This document shows positions 9,468 through 19,285 of a DNA stretch of 64,000 nt, piece after piece. The translations under genes were made by a program, and so were the position numbers. Source of the DNA: Virgibacillus necropolis (GTDB taxonomy: Bacteria > Bacillota > Bacilli > Bacillales > Amphibacillaceae); assembly GCF_002224365.1 (NCBI RefSeq), contig NZ_CP022437.1, forward strand, positions 1,364,001 to 1,428,000, given 5' to 3'. The notes beneath the pieces are model-generated. The model had not been told where the DNA came from, ran no database searches, and saw only the letters and a list, made by a program, of their open reading frames with translations. Each line of letters begins with the position of its first letter. Positions within the stretch are counted from its first letter, which is position 1.

Positions 9468-10364
9468 ATGAGTTGGTTAACGCAAGAACACTCTTCACAA
9501 AAGGAATTAGCAACCGCTTTTATGAGACTGGTAGAAGAGCAATCAATCTTAAAAGTTCCTGGTGCACATGATGGAATGGCAGCATTAATAGCTAAGCAAG
9601 TAGGTTTTAAGGCTTTATACTTATCAGGTGCAGCCTATACGGCAAGTAAAGGACTACCCGATTTAGGGATTGTAAACTCGGAAGAAATAGCTTTGCGGGC
9701 AAAGGAAATTATACGTGCTACAAACTTACCACTGTTAGTAGATATTGATACTGGATATGGTGGCGTTTTAAATACAGTGAGAACTGCCAAAGAAATGATG
9801 GAGGTTAATGTAGCCGCCGTTCAAATTGAAGATCAGGATTCACCAAAAAAATGTGGGCACTTAAATGGGAAAAAGTTAGTAACCACTGACACAATGGTTG
9901 AGAAAATTAAGGCAATCAAAGAGGTTGCACCAACGTTGATTATTGTAGCAAGAACAGATGCACTGGGGGTAGAGGGAATAGAAAGCGCTATAGAGAGATC
10001 GAATGAATACGTTCAGGCTGGAGCAGATGTTATTTTTTCGGAAGCATTGACAAAAAAAGAAGAATTTGAGCAGTTTAAACAAAACGTGACTATTCCTTTG
10101 CTGGCGAATATGACTGAATTTGGAAAGACTCCATATTACAATGCAACAGAATTTGAGGATTTCGGGTATAGCTTAGTGATCTATCCTGTTTCCTCTTTAC
10201 GCGTTGCTGCTAAAGCATATGAAAGAGTTTTCGTAGAATTACTAGAAAAAGGCACGCAAAAAGATTTTTTGGAAAGTATGCAGACCCGGGAAGAATTGTA
10301 TGAGACGATAGATTACTATCGATATGAAGAGCTAGATAAGAAAATAGCTAAAACAAAATTGTGA
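9468..10364 (+). CDS. prpB: 2-Methylisocitrate lyase (PrpB/YqiQ type)
   Basis: A 298-residue isocitrate-lyase/PEP-mutase-fold protein. Visible are VDIDTGYGG (metal-binding strand), IEDQDSPKKCGHLNGKKLV containing the KxCGH active-site loop of methylisocitrate lyases, and ARTDALGVEGIESAIERS. The expected reaction is 2-methylisocitrate to pyruvate plus succinate. Related enzymes in the fold (dimethylmalate lyase, oxaloacetate hydrolase) are possible, but the KKCGH loop and the prpD neighbour favour PrpB. It is the last gene of the operon and is followed by a strong terminator. Confidence 0.9.
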   Translation: MSWLTQEHSSQKELATAFMRLVEEQSILKVPGAHDGMAALIAKQVGFKALYLSGAAYTASKGLPDLGIVNSEEIALRAKEIIRATNLPLLVDIDTGYGGVLNTVRTAKEMMEVNVAAVQIEDQDSPKKCGHLNGKKLVTTDTMVEKIKAIKEVAPTLIIVARTDALGVEGIESAIERSNEYVQAGADVIFSEALTKKEEFEQFKQNVTIPLLANMTEFGKTPYYNATEFEDFGYSLVIYPVSSLRVAAKAYERVFVELLEKGTQKDFLESMQTREELYETIDYYRYEELDKKIAKTKL

Positions 10365-10385
10365 GTTGTAAGATAAATAAATTTA

Positions 10386-10420
10386 AAAGGGAGGTTTCCG
10401 AATGGGAGCCTCCTTTATCT
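10386..10420 (+). terminator. Terminator of the tct-prp operon
   Basis: AAAGGGAGGTTTCC pairs with GGGAGCCTCCTTT (one bulged G) around a short loop. Confidence 0.75.
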
Positions 10421-10509
10421 GTTGGAAAATGGTAACCAGTTCCATTTTATCTCCCTCCATAATCCTAACACCTGAAATCACCTAATAAAAACTGTAAAAT
10501 GGATTTATC

Positions 10510-10539
10510 GTAACTTTATGGATAAGTTAGTAAAGTTAC
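10510..10539. promoter_or_regulatory. Inverted repeat before the DUF2252 gene
   Basis: GTAACTTTA and TAAAGTTAC are perfect 9-bp inverted copies, 12 nt apart, ending 9 nt before the GGAGG of the next gene. It could be an operator or a leader hairpin; no regulator is evident nearby. Confidence 0.4.
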
Positions 10540-10560
10540 ATGAAAACGGAGGCTTTAGAA

Positions 10561-11895
10561 ATGGCAAATGAAATGATGGAACACATCGTACTAACTCGGA
10601 AAAAACTGCGAAAAGAAACGGTTAAGACTGTAATGAAGCAATTTGATAGCGAATTACTTGGGTTGGATTATACAAATCAGAAACGAAAATATAAGAAGAT
10701 GTTGGCAAGCCCATTCCAATTTTACAGAGGGAGCGCATTTCTATTTTATTATGATGCAACGCAAATACCGTTTGCTTATCATACAGCCGATGATAAACCG
10801 ACTTGGCTTCAAGGCGATTTGCACTTTGAAAACTTTGGAGCTTTTAAGAACAAAGAAGGAAATGTTGTTTATAACACAAATGATTTTGATGAAGGCTATC
10901 TAGGGTCTTACTTTTATGACGTGTACCGAATGGCAGCCAGTATTGCCTTGTATAGTGAGGAACTAGGGTATGGTGAAGAAGATCAAATCAAGTTAATTAA
11001 CGTGTATTTACAAGCTTACTATAAGCAGTTGCTCGCTTTTGTTGATCGGGATGAATTACCTGGTTCTTTAACTTTTCACGAACAAAATACGATAGGACCT
11101 GTCCAAATGGTTTTAAAAGGATTGCCTGAACGGGAAGTGAATGCTGTTTTGGATGCGATCACTACTGTTGATAGTGGGGAGCGGAAGTTCCAAGAAAAGG
11201 ATGGGCTAAAGCATCTGACTCATAAGGAGTATAATTTGCTTAAAAAATCATGGCCTGACTATGTTGCTTCGATTGATTCTGATAATCGGCAAAGAGAAGG
11301 GTTTTATAAAATTAAAGATGTAGTGAAAAAACTTGGTGCTGGTACGGGATCAATCGGTCTTCAACGTTATTATATTTTGATTGATGGGCATGAAGATGGA
11401 GAGGATGGTGATCTGGTTCTTGAGGCAAAGGAAGCACGGACTCCTGCTCCAAATCACTTTTTCCCATACGATGAGCTGTTTTCAGACGATAGCCCTCACC
11501 ATGGAAAACGGGTTATAATTGCTCAAAAAGCAATGCAGTATTTAGTAGATCCCTATCTTGGTTATTTTTCAATTGGTGACCATGATTTTTATGTAAGAGA
11601 AAACTCTCCATACAATGAAGGTGTTGATCCGAGCGAGTTGATGGATAATGAAGGTATGGAGTCAACTGTGGAATTGATGGGGAAAGTCACAGCAAAAGCC
11701 CATGCTCGTGCCGATGAATTTCAATTTGAACATGAGAGTGAAGAGGAAATAGTAAAAGCAATCGGTTCTGAATACGATGGATTTATTTCGCAATTAATTG
11801 CGGCATCGATAGACTATAAAAAACAAGTGAATAAAGACTATCGCATCTTTTCGGAATGGTGTATTGAAGAATTTGATCTTGAAGCAAAGCATTAG
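10561..11895 (+). CDS. DUF2252 family protein (kinase-like fold, function unknown)
   Basis: A 444-residue protein with DUF2252 motifs: FQFYRGSAFLFYYD, then LQGDLHFENFGAFKN and YNTNDFDEGYLGSYFYDVYRMAAS. The GDxHxxNFG and DFDE elements resemble the catalytic and metal-binding loops of aminoglycoside-phosphotransferase-like kinases, so ATP-dependent chemistry is possible, but no reaction can be assigned. ATG 10561 is chosen because GGAGG lies 8 nt upstream; the longer frame from 10540 would start before that site. It is a single gene between two terminators. Confidence 0.85.
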   Translation: MANEMMEHIVLTRKKLRKETVKTVMKQFDSELLGLDYTNQKRKYKKMLASPFQFYRGSAFLFYYDATQIPFAYHTADDKPTWLQGDLHFENFGAFKNKEGNVVYNTNDFDEGYLGSYFYDVYRMAASIALYSEELGYGEEDQIKLINVYLQAYYKQLLAFVDRDELPGSLTFHEQNTIGPVQMVLKGLPEREVNAVLDAITTVDSGERKFQEKDGLKHLTHKEYNLLKKSWPDYVASIDSDNRQREGFYKIKDVVKKLGAGTGSIGLQRYYILIDGHEDGEDGDLVLEAKEARTPAPNHFFPYDELFSDDSPHHGKRVIIAQKAMQYLVDPYLGYFSIGDHDFYVRENSPYNEGVDPSELMDNEGMESTVELMGKVTAKAHARADEFQFEHESEEEIVKAIGSEYDGFISQLIAASIDYKKQVNKDYRIFSEWCIEEFDLEAKH

Positions 11896-11901
11896 TAAAC
11901 G

Positions 11902-11934
11902 AAATACCACAGTGGTGAGCACTGTGGTATTTTT
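11902..11934 (+). terminator. Terminator after the DUF2252 gene
   Basis: AAATACCACAGTG and CACTGTGGTATTT form a perfect 13-bp stem with a 5-nt loop, followed by T residues. Confidence 0.88.
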
Positions 11935-11982
11935 AAGCAGTTAAGAAAGCATAAATCCTTTCTTACTGCATAAGTACAACTA

Positions 11983-12006
11983 AAGCTTGGCGATAAGCCA
12001 AGTTTT
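11983..12006 (+). terminator. Second, orphan terminator-like hairpin
   Basis: AAAGCTTGGC pairs with GCCAAGTTTT around GATAA. No gene lies between it and the previous terminator, so it may end a short RNA or be a relic. Confidence 0.45.
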
Positions 12007-12132
12007 CTAATGAGTAGCTTTTTGTAGAAGAATCATTTTTAAAAGAGACTATATTTATTCTGATTTTGCACACATTTTATATGAAATAAGTTAAACTGAT
12101 ACTGACGGTTAAAAGTAAGGGGATGTGTACAT

Positions 12133-13167
12133 ATGATATGGTTTCTTACCAGGGTTTATCCTAAAATAAATCAAACCAATAATTTAAGACTTTTTTTACT
12201 AGTTATAGGGGTACTTGTATTTAGCTCTTTTTTTATTCATTTTTTAGAACCTGAAACGTTTCCGAATGCATTTGAAGGATTATGGTGGGTTATGACAACC
12301 ATAACTACGGTTGGGTATGGGGATGTTTCACCGACTACAACTGAGGGTAAGATTTTCGCTATGTTTCTTTTTGCGGTAGGTATTGGTCTAATGGGTGTTG
12401 TGATTGGAAAGGTAGTAAATTTATTCTCGTTATATCGATTGTTGAAGGAGGAAGGAAAATTGCCATTTACAAAAAGCGGTCATTATGTATTATTAGGGTG
12501 GGGCGAAAGAACAAAAAGTACGGTGAAAGAATTATTAAATGATAATGAAAAAAGAGAAGTGGTCATTGTTGCAGACCTCTCGCAAACGCCCTTCAAAAAT
12601 GATAACGTGACGTTTATACAGGGAAACCCTGAGGACAAGGAAGCGTTAATTGATGCAAATGTTGCTAAAGCATCTTCAGTATTAGTCTTTTCAGATGATA
12701 GAATACAAGATTCTTCTTTAGCAGATGGGAAAAGCTTGTTGATAGCATCTTCGATAGAGAAGCTATCTATTGAATTAGAGGTGAATATTTATACAATTGT
12801 AGAAGTACAAAAGGAAAAACATATTGATAACTTTAAACATTCCAAGGTAGACGAATTTGTCATTTCAGACGAGACATTCTCGCGGATTATGGCTAAGGCC
12901 TCCCGTTATCATGGGTCAAGTAAGATCTATACATCACTGACAAGTGATATGGAAGGGGAAACCATCTATCAAGTTAATCCAGATCCACAGTGGGATACGT
13001 ATAAAGATGCATTTCTTTCCTTACTTGAAAAAGGTGCGACTCTTCTTGCCGATCGAAATGATTTATCTATTAATCAACGATTGAATGAAAAAATACCAGA
13101 GGATGCGGAATTGTTTGTAGTCTGTAGTGTGGACACGTACAATCAACATTGGAAGAAGGCAGAGTAA
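12133..13167 (+). CDS. Two-helix potassium channel with a cytoplasmic RCK (TrkA-N) domain
   Basis: A 344-residue protein. Two membrane helices (about residues 19-38 and 71-92) flank a pore loop with the K+ selectivity filter TVGYGD (residues 59-64). A Rossmann RCK domain begins near residue 115 (HYVLLGWGERTKSTVKELL) and is followed by an RCK-C-like region. This is the architecture of MthK-like channels and B. subtilis YugO. AAGGGGATG precedes ATG 12133. It is monocistronic, with a terminator after it. Ligand gating by nucleotides or ions is expected for the family but not visible here. Confidence 0.92.
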   Translation: MIWFLTRVYPKINQTNNLRLFLLVIGVLVFSSFFIHFLEPETFPNAFEGLWWVMTTITTVGYGDVSPTTTEGKIFAMFLFAVGIGLMGVVIGKVVNLFSLYRLLKEEGKLPFTKSGHYVLLGWGERTKSTVKELLNDNEKREVVIVADLSQTPFKNDNVTFIQGNPEDKEALIDANVAKASSVLVFSDDRIQDSSLADGKSLLIASSIEKLSIELEVNIYTIVEVQKEKHIDNFKHSKVDEFVISDETFSRIMAKASRYHGSSKIYTSLTSDMEGETIYQVNPDPQWDTYKDAFLSLLEKGATLLADRNDLSINQRLNEKIPEDAELFVVCSVDTYNQHWKKAE

Positions 13168-13171
13168 AGGA

Positions 13172-13225
13172 CATCCCCGGTATGTATGCTTGAATGACAT
13201 AGGCGGGGATGAAGCTTTATTTTTG
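13172..13225. terminator. Terminator between the K+ channel and the convergent coiled-coil gene
   Basis: CATCCCCG pairs with CGGGGATG, with an inner TATGT/ACATA stem. The T-rich tail lies on the plus side, and the stem may serve both directions. Confidence 0.65.
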
Positions 13226-13262
13226 GGGAAATTATTTTTGAGTAGAACCTTGCGAAGTGTTT

Positions 13263-13616
13263 TTATATACCGTATTGTATTTTAAATTTAGCATATTCAC
13301 GCCCATTTGTAACAGCCTTTTTCCATATATGATCTTGATCTGCTTCTAATGCACTGAATCTATCCATGATTTCTTGATGTCGCTTATCATTTTCCTCACG
13401 CATTGAATTCTGAGCATCACGAATTGAATAAATTTGTTCTTTCATCAGAGCCTGTTCGTTTTTCATGAGTGCCATTTCATTTTTTGTCAGAGCCTGTTCA
13501 TCTTTCAAGAGTGCCATTTCATTTTTCATTTCTGTCTGTTCTTCTCTAATTTTCCCAACCGTACTTATCAACTGTGATAGCATGTCTTCGATGTGTTCTA
13601 GTTTTTGCTCAACCAT
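13263..13616 (-). CDS. Small coiled-coil protein with internal repeats, unknown function
   Basis: A 117-residue charged protein predicted to be one long coiled coil. Its middle is an imperfect tandem repeat of about 14 residues (NEMALLKDEQALTK, NEMALMKNEQALMK). It starts after a near-perfect AAAGGAGGTGA. No membrane segment or signal peptide is seen. A second small coiled-coil protein with a similar layout lies at 43074-43382. Such proteins are common and uncharacterised in Bacillaceae. Confidence 0.75.
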   Translation of the reverse strand: MVEQKLEHIEDMLSQLISTVGKIREEQTEMKNEMALLKDEQALTKNEMALMKNEQALMKEQIYSIRDAQNSMREENDKRHQEIMDRFSALEADQDHIWKKAVTNGREYAKFKIQYGI

Positions 13617-13679
13617 TTATATTCACCTCCTTTTTCTAGTATAATTAATCTTTATCGTTTTGGCTAGATACAATCTAAG

Positions 13680-14291
13680 TTAATTCACGTCCAAGGTAAC
13701 TGCTCTTTTTCCCATGGATGTAAAGTTATGCTCAAATAAATCCTTATCATAGTATTCTACTTGACCAGTATAGGGATCATTTACAATTACATTAACTCCA
13801 TCTATTCCAGTGAGTACTACAGCATGTTCATTACAATACCAATCGATTTTGTTTCCTTGTTCATCAAACCATGTTTCACTAAGATATGTTTGCTTTTGAT
13901 TAATTGTAGTCCATGCCATGACTGGTTTCTGGGACCTAACGATTTCTAAAAGTGAATGAAAATCTTGTCCGGTTAAATTGACCCCTTTACCAGGTATGAA
14001 TTTTTCAATGGTTTCAAGAATTGGACCTTCAAACACTCCGAAACTACCATCGTCTGAGTAGGGATCCCCAACAAAATTGTGATTTGGGTTTCCGCCTAGC
14101 CATTCCCCATCTATCAATCTTACTTTTTCCCCTTTAGGTAATTTATCCGCTACCTCAAATTTACAGACAGTTAACCCACCCCAGGTTAATAACATTGCTA
14201 AAGATGTGGCTTCACATCCAGTAGGCAGCTCTGGATATTGATGATATACAGGCACACCGTTAACCTTTATGGTGGTATTTTTATGTTTCAT
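13680..14291 (-). CDS. C39-like (papain-fold) peptidase family protein
   Basis: A 203-residue protein of the Peptidase_C39-like group: VPVYHQYPELPTGCEATSLAMLL carries the catalytic Cys (GCEATS), NEHAVVLTGID the His, and VNDPYTG the Asp-containing turn. No signal peptide is visible, which is unusual because many relatives are exported, so it may act in the cytoplasm or leave by another route. AGGAG precedes ATG 14291. It lies between two other small minus-strand genes but has its own spacing, so an operon is uncertain. Confidence 0.82.
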   Translation of the reverse strand: MKHKNTTIKVNGVPVYHQYPELPTGCEATSLAMLLTWGGLTVCKFEVADKLPKGEKVRLIDGEWLGGNPNHNFVGDPYSDDGSFGVFEGPILETIEKFIPGKGVNLTGQDFHSLLEIVRSQKPVMAWTTINQKQTYLSETWFDEQGNKIDWYCNEHAVVLTGIDGVNVIVNDPYTGQVEYYDKDLFEHNFTSMGKRAVTLDVN

Positions 14292-14364
14292 TTATAAAAA
14301 CTCCTATCTACTCGTTCTTCATCTTGAAAACTAGTATATAGTAATTCAGCTGATTTTGCTATAT

Positions 14365-14398
14365 AGAAAAAACAAGAGATTCGCCTGAACCTCTTGTT
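14365..14398 (-). terminator. Terminator after ymaF-like gene
   Basis: On the minus strand AACAAGAG and CTCTTGTT form a stem followed by T6. Confidence 0.8.
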
Positions 14399-14416
14399 AG
14401 TTAACGTGCATTTCCA

Positions 14417-14791
14417 TTAACTTTTTGATGCCTTTGTGAAGCCTTTTATAATATGTGTGTGACCGTCATTTTCTGTCGTTTCAATTTCTGCATAATGTAC
14501 ATGATAACCACCTGGTAATGGAATAGGGGGACTAGTATATACTTCATAGTAGTGAATATGTTTATCGTCAAATGTCGTATTTCCCCACATTTTATGGACG
14601 TGTCCCTCTGAAGTTTCAATCGGAGTACTAGTAACACCTGGATGTAAATGCACATGACCATCGTCACAAGTGGTTGCGCCGCCGTGACCATGTGTATGGT
14701 CACTATTTACATGGTGACTTCCTCCCATCATATTATTGTTTGGTTGAGCATTTGTACCATTATACGGGTCTGGCCTTATGTTATTATACAT
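14417..14791 (-). CDS. YmaF-family histidine-rich repeat protein
   Basis: A 124-residue protein built from spaced His pairs in repeats such as GHVHLHPGVT, GHVHKMWGNTT, KHIHYYEVYT, YHVHYAEIET and GHTHIIKGFT, with an Asn/Gly-rich N-terminus. This is the YmaF family of Bacillus. The regular HxH pattern suggests metal binding or a spore or surface role, but no function is established to my knowledge. AAGGAG lies before ATG 14791, and a terminator follows. Confidence 0.8.
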   Translation of the reverse strand: MYNNIRPDPYNGTNAQPNNNMMGGSHHVNSDHTHGHGGATTCDDGHVHLHPGVTSTPIETSEGHVHKMWGNTTFDDKHIHYYEVYTSPPIPLPGGYHVHYAEIETTENDGHTHIIKGFTKASKS

Positions 14792-14866
14792 GGATACAAC
14801 TCCTTTTATTTTTATTTACCTTTTAACGTATGTGAACCAAGCCTATTCCTGTGCATGGACTTAAAC

Positions 14867-14905
14867 AAAAAAAGCGGATGATCACTTATCGTGATCATCC
14901 GCTCC
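14867..14905 (-). terminator. Terminator overlapping the end of the 51-residue gene
   Basis: GCGGATGATCAC and GTGATCATCCGC form a perfect 12-bp stem, and T7 follows on the minus strand. The stem includes the last codons of the gene. Confidence 0.85.
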
Positions 14906-15037
14906 ATTTTCTACTTTATTAGCAATTTTACTGGCTATCCAACGCTTCGCTATATCCTCATCGATTTTGTACTCTTTTCCAGCGCGAAGGATTTCACCGT
15001 GATAAGCTGTTTGTACGTTCATTAAAACCTTTTGCAT
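14882..15037 (-). CDS. Short conserved-looking hypothetical protein (51 residues)
   Basis: The minus-strand frame begins ATG CAA AAG GTT TTA and ends at TGA (14882-14884). AGGAAGGGA lies just upstream, and a terminator overlaps its end. The peptide reads MQKVLMNVQTAYHG..., then AGKEYKIDEDIAKRWIASKIA, a soluble pattern with an EYxIDEDIAxRW core that I have the impression of seeing in small Firmicute proteins. Function is not known. A dedicated ribosome site plus a dedicated terminator argue that it is real. Confidence 0.65.
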   Translation of the reverse strand: MQKVLMNVQTAYHGEILRAGKEYKIDEDIAKRWIASKIANKVENGADDHDK

Positions 15038-15088
15038 AAAAAATTCCCTTCCTAAATGGGTTCAAAGTCTATTTTACCGCAGTTTGAC

Positions 15089-15214
15089 GGGCAGTAAAAC
15101 CCCCGCTTCAAAAATTGAGGGAGGTCAGTAAAATTAAGTGGGGGATAACTGCCCATACAAGCCCGAATGGTTCAACTAGCATTCAGTAGGGAAAGAAGAA
15201 CCCCCCACTGAATG
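15089..15214. repeat. Palindromic intergenic repeat, two hairpins, interrupted at its right end
   Basis: First hairpin: GGGCAGT (15089-15095) pairs with ACTGCCC (15148-15154), and CCCCCGCTT (15100-15108) with AAGTGGGGG (15136-15144). Second hairpin: CATTCAGT (15180-15187) with ACTGAATG (15207-15214). I recall similar composite palindromes in other Bacillaceae intergenic regions. The sequence resumes after the insertion at 15492 (ACTGAATGAAG...). Confidence 0.7.
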
Positions 15215-15491
15215 AGGCCACTGAAAAAGTGATGGATTTAAAAATTTAACTTTTTACCTTAACTTAGCATCTCGAATATACGGAGACTCCTCGAAAAAGA
15301 AAAGCACTTTTTCTTCGTGCGATGCCTTTTCAGGGAAGCCTTCCTTATCCTGCGGGAAGTAAGAGATCGCGAGCCCCCGAGGACGGCAGTCCGAGGGGGC
15401 TCGACACTCGCCCTAAGGTGCGCGTAGTATATTCGAAGATGCGATGGTAGATTCGAATATTTTGTATTACATTTAACTTTTTCAGTAGCCT
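15215..15491. mobile_element. MITE-like insertion (277 bp) with terminal inverted repeats and target duplication
   Basis: The ends are AGGCCACTGAAAAAGT (15215-15230) and, inverted, AGGCTACTGAAAAAGT (15476-15491): 15 of 16 match. CCACTGAATG is duplicated on both sides (15205-15214 and 15492-15501). Inside are subterminal inverted copies GCATCTCGAATATAC / GTATATTCGAAGATGC and a strong GC-rich hairpin near 15370-15405. No transposase is encoded. A 10-bp duplication would fit an IS4-type parent (inference). Confidence 0.82.
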
Positions 15492-15541
15492 CCACTGAAT
15501 GAAGTTTCACTTTTGCATTTTCCAATAAAAGTGCTGATATC

Positions 15542-17146
15542 CTAATCTTTTTGAAAAACTCTTTGGCCTCTACTCCATGTCTCGATAACTTCAATGCTGT
15601 TTAATTCACTGGTTTTCACTTCGTTTGGATGTTCTGACAACATGATTAAGTCTGCTTGATGACCCGCTGTTAATCTTCCTTTTTCATGCTCACGGAATTC
15701 AAGTTCTGCAGCGCTTTGTGAATAGCCTTGAAAGCTACGATCAACGGATAATTTTTCATCTGGTAACCAGCCACCAGTTGGATTACCATCCGTATCTGTA
15801 CGATTAACCGCTACAAAAATTCCTGTGATTGGCGACAGTGGACCAATCGGGGTGTCAGAGCTTAACGTAAATGGGATTTCCATTTTATCTACAGTGTTCC
15901 AAGGGTTACAGAATTTTTCTTGATCTTTTCCTACCCAATTTGCTGTTTGGTCATATTCATTCATAATAAATCCTGGTTGCGTTTCGATGTATGGCTTTAC
16001 TTCTTGAAGTCTTTCTAAGAGATCTGGAGCTAAAACTTGTGCATGAATAATTCTGTGTCTTAGCTTTTTCGTATCCACTTTTTCAAGTGCATTCAGCGCT
16101 TGTTCTACTGTTCTATCACCAATTGCATGCATGGCCACTTGCATACCATTTTCATGAGCGGTTTGGACGATTTCATCAAGTTCATCCTGTGGATAGATTA
16201 AATTCCCACTTGTGCTTGGTTTATCATGATAGGCTTGACGCAAAGCAGATGTGTGTAAGCGCTGTGTCCCATCAAGGAAAATTTTAATCGCGCCTACTTT
16301 AACCCGTTCACTGCCTTCACCAGTACGTTTGTTAGTAGTACGTAAAAAATAGTTTAAATCATCGATGTTAAAAATATAGTGATGTAACCGAACATCAATT
16401 TTTAGATGACCATCTTTTTCTAAATCCAGGTACGTCTTAAAAAGTCGGTTATAATTGCCGACAAAATTTAAATCATCGGTATGGACAGATGTAATCCCTT
16501 TTTCAAGTAAATGAGGTACAGCGTCTTGTACCGCCTCATAAATTTCATCTTCGTTTTTTTGGCGGAAATTAAATTTAATGAAATGAACAGCTGTATCCTT
16601 GAAGCGCCCAGTCCAATTTCCATTACGATCTGTTTCGATAAATGTTTCATGGTTTTTTAAAAGGGCAGGTTCTTGCTGTAAAATTTTTAGTGCCTCATAG
16701 TTAACAACACATTCATGCCCGTCTTCATGAAGGAAGAAAGCTGGCTTATCGTATTCCAATTCTTCTAGGTCATCTGCCGTTAGCGAATGGTCGATATCCG
16801 TTAGTTGGCTATCGATTAAACCACGCCCAACAACCCAATCGTGTTCCTCCATTTTTTCTTCGTTAAATCGATTTGATATCAGTCTTTTCATCTCTTTATA
16901 AGATGTTACATCACGGAAATCGAGTTCTTTTTTCATCAATCCATAACGCAACAAATGCATATGGGAGTCATTAAAACCGGCGGAAACAACGCGTCTATCA
17001 CAGTCAACTACATGAGAACCTGTTTCCTTAGTAAGTCCATTGTTGATAGATTGGATCTTTTCGCCATCCATTACAATGTGAAAAATTGCTTCAGTTGATT
17101 CGCTTGCAAATGGTCGATATAGCCGTACGTTATTTAAAATTTTCAA
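15542..17146 (-). CDS. Amidohydrolase family protein (YtcJ-like, amidohydrolase 3)
   Basis: A 534-residue metal-dependent hydrolase. An N-terminal beta domain leads to the metal site SAGFNDSHMHLL (the HxH motif), then VAMHAIGDRTVEQALNAL, RHRIIHAQ and LSSDTPIGPLSPI with the last Asp ligand. The C-terminus returns to the beta domain (GRLTAGHQADLIML). TTG 17146 is taken as start because GGAGG sits 8 nt upstream; the longer frame from 17161 contains that site. The substrate is not predictable. It lies after the amylase gene in the same direction with its own possible promoter (TTGACA near 17230 on the minus strand). Confidence 0.85.
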   Translation of the reverse strand: MKILNNVRLYRPFASESTEAIFHIVMDGEKIQSINNGLTKETGSHVVDCDRRVVSAGFNDSHMHLLRYGLMKKELDFRDVTSYKEMKRLISNRFNEEKMEEHDWVVGRGLIDSQLTDIDHSLTADDLEELEYDKPAFFLHEDGHECVVNYEALKILQQEPALLKNHETFIETDRNGNWTGRFKDTAVHFIKFNFRQKNEDEIYEAVQDAVPHLLEKGITSVHTDDLNFVGNYNRLFKTYLDLEKDGHLKIDVRLHHYIFNIDDLNYFLRTTNKRTGEGSERVKVGAIKIFLDGTQRLHTSALRQAYHDKPSTSGNLIYPQDELDEIVQTAHENGMQVAMHAIGDRTVEQALNALEKVDTKKLRHRIIHAQVLAPDLLERLQEVKPYIETQPGFIMNEYDQTANWVGKDQEKFCNPWNTVDKMEIPFTLSSDTPIGPLSPITGIFVAVNRTDTDGNPTGGWLPDEKLSVDRSFQGYSQSAAELEFREHEKGRLTAGHQADLIMLSEHPNEVKTSELNSIEVIETWSRGQRVFQKD

Positions 17147-17233
17147 TGTGGTACCCTCCAATAAATTGCTTCTTACTATTGTTTACCCGAATAGGAGGGA
17201 GGATAAAATTAATCGTTGATCAGGTGTCAACAT

Positions 17234-19021
<1,788 letters not shown>

Positions 19022-19041
19022 TTAGATACACTCCTTTTGTT

Positions 19042-19051
19042 CAAACGTTTG
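19042..19051. promoter_or_regulatory. LacI-type operator in front of the amylase gene
   Basis: CAAACGTTTG is a perfect 10-bp palindrome within TTCAAACGTTTGTA, 21 nt upstream of the amylase start. Its central CG fits the LacI/MalR class; the local regulator (25227-26249) is the likely ligand (inference). Confidence 0.55.
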
Positions 19052-19188
19052 TATAGAATACGTATGAAATTGATTAGGTAGGTTCCAGATATGTAGAGTC
19101 TATTAGGAATAAGTATAGCAGGAATTATATAAAATGTAAGCGTTTAATGTAATTGTAAATAAAGTATTTAAAAAAGTTTAAATTGTAG

Positions 19189-19246
19189 TTGAATTTATTT
19201 TAAAACCATGTATAATAAAAATGAATCTTGTGCAAACGTTTTCACA
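19189..19246 (+). promoter_or_regulatory. Promoter and operator of the maltodextrin transport operon
   Basis: -35 TTGAAT (19189-19194) and -10 TATAAT (19211-19216), 16 nt apart, are followed by TGCAAACGTTTTCACA (19231-19246). The operator lies just past the expected start point and fits both a cre site (TGCAAACGTTTTCA) and a LacI-type operator, so repression by CcpA, the local regulator, or both is expected. Confidence 0.75.
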
Positions 19247-19285
19247 AACTAATGCATAAAGGAAACCATTGGGAGGTCAAATTAG

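Noticed and set aside
14417-14791. Metal-resistance assignment for the His-rich protein
   Set aside because: HxH repeats fit the YmaF family, and no metal transporter or regulator is nearby; no function claimed.
15259-15594. Minus-strand frame across the MITE
   Set aside because: It is created by the palindromic insertion and runs into the amidohydrolase gene; no ribosome site.
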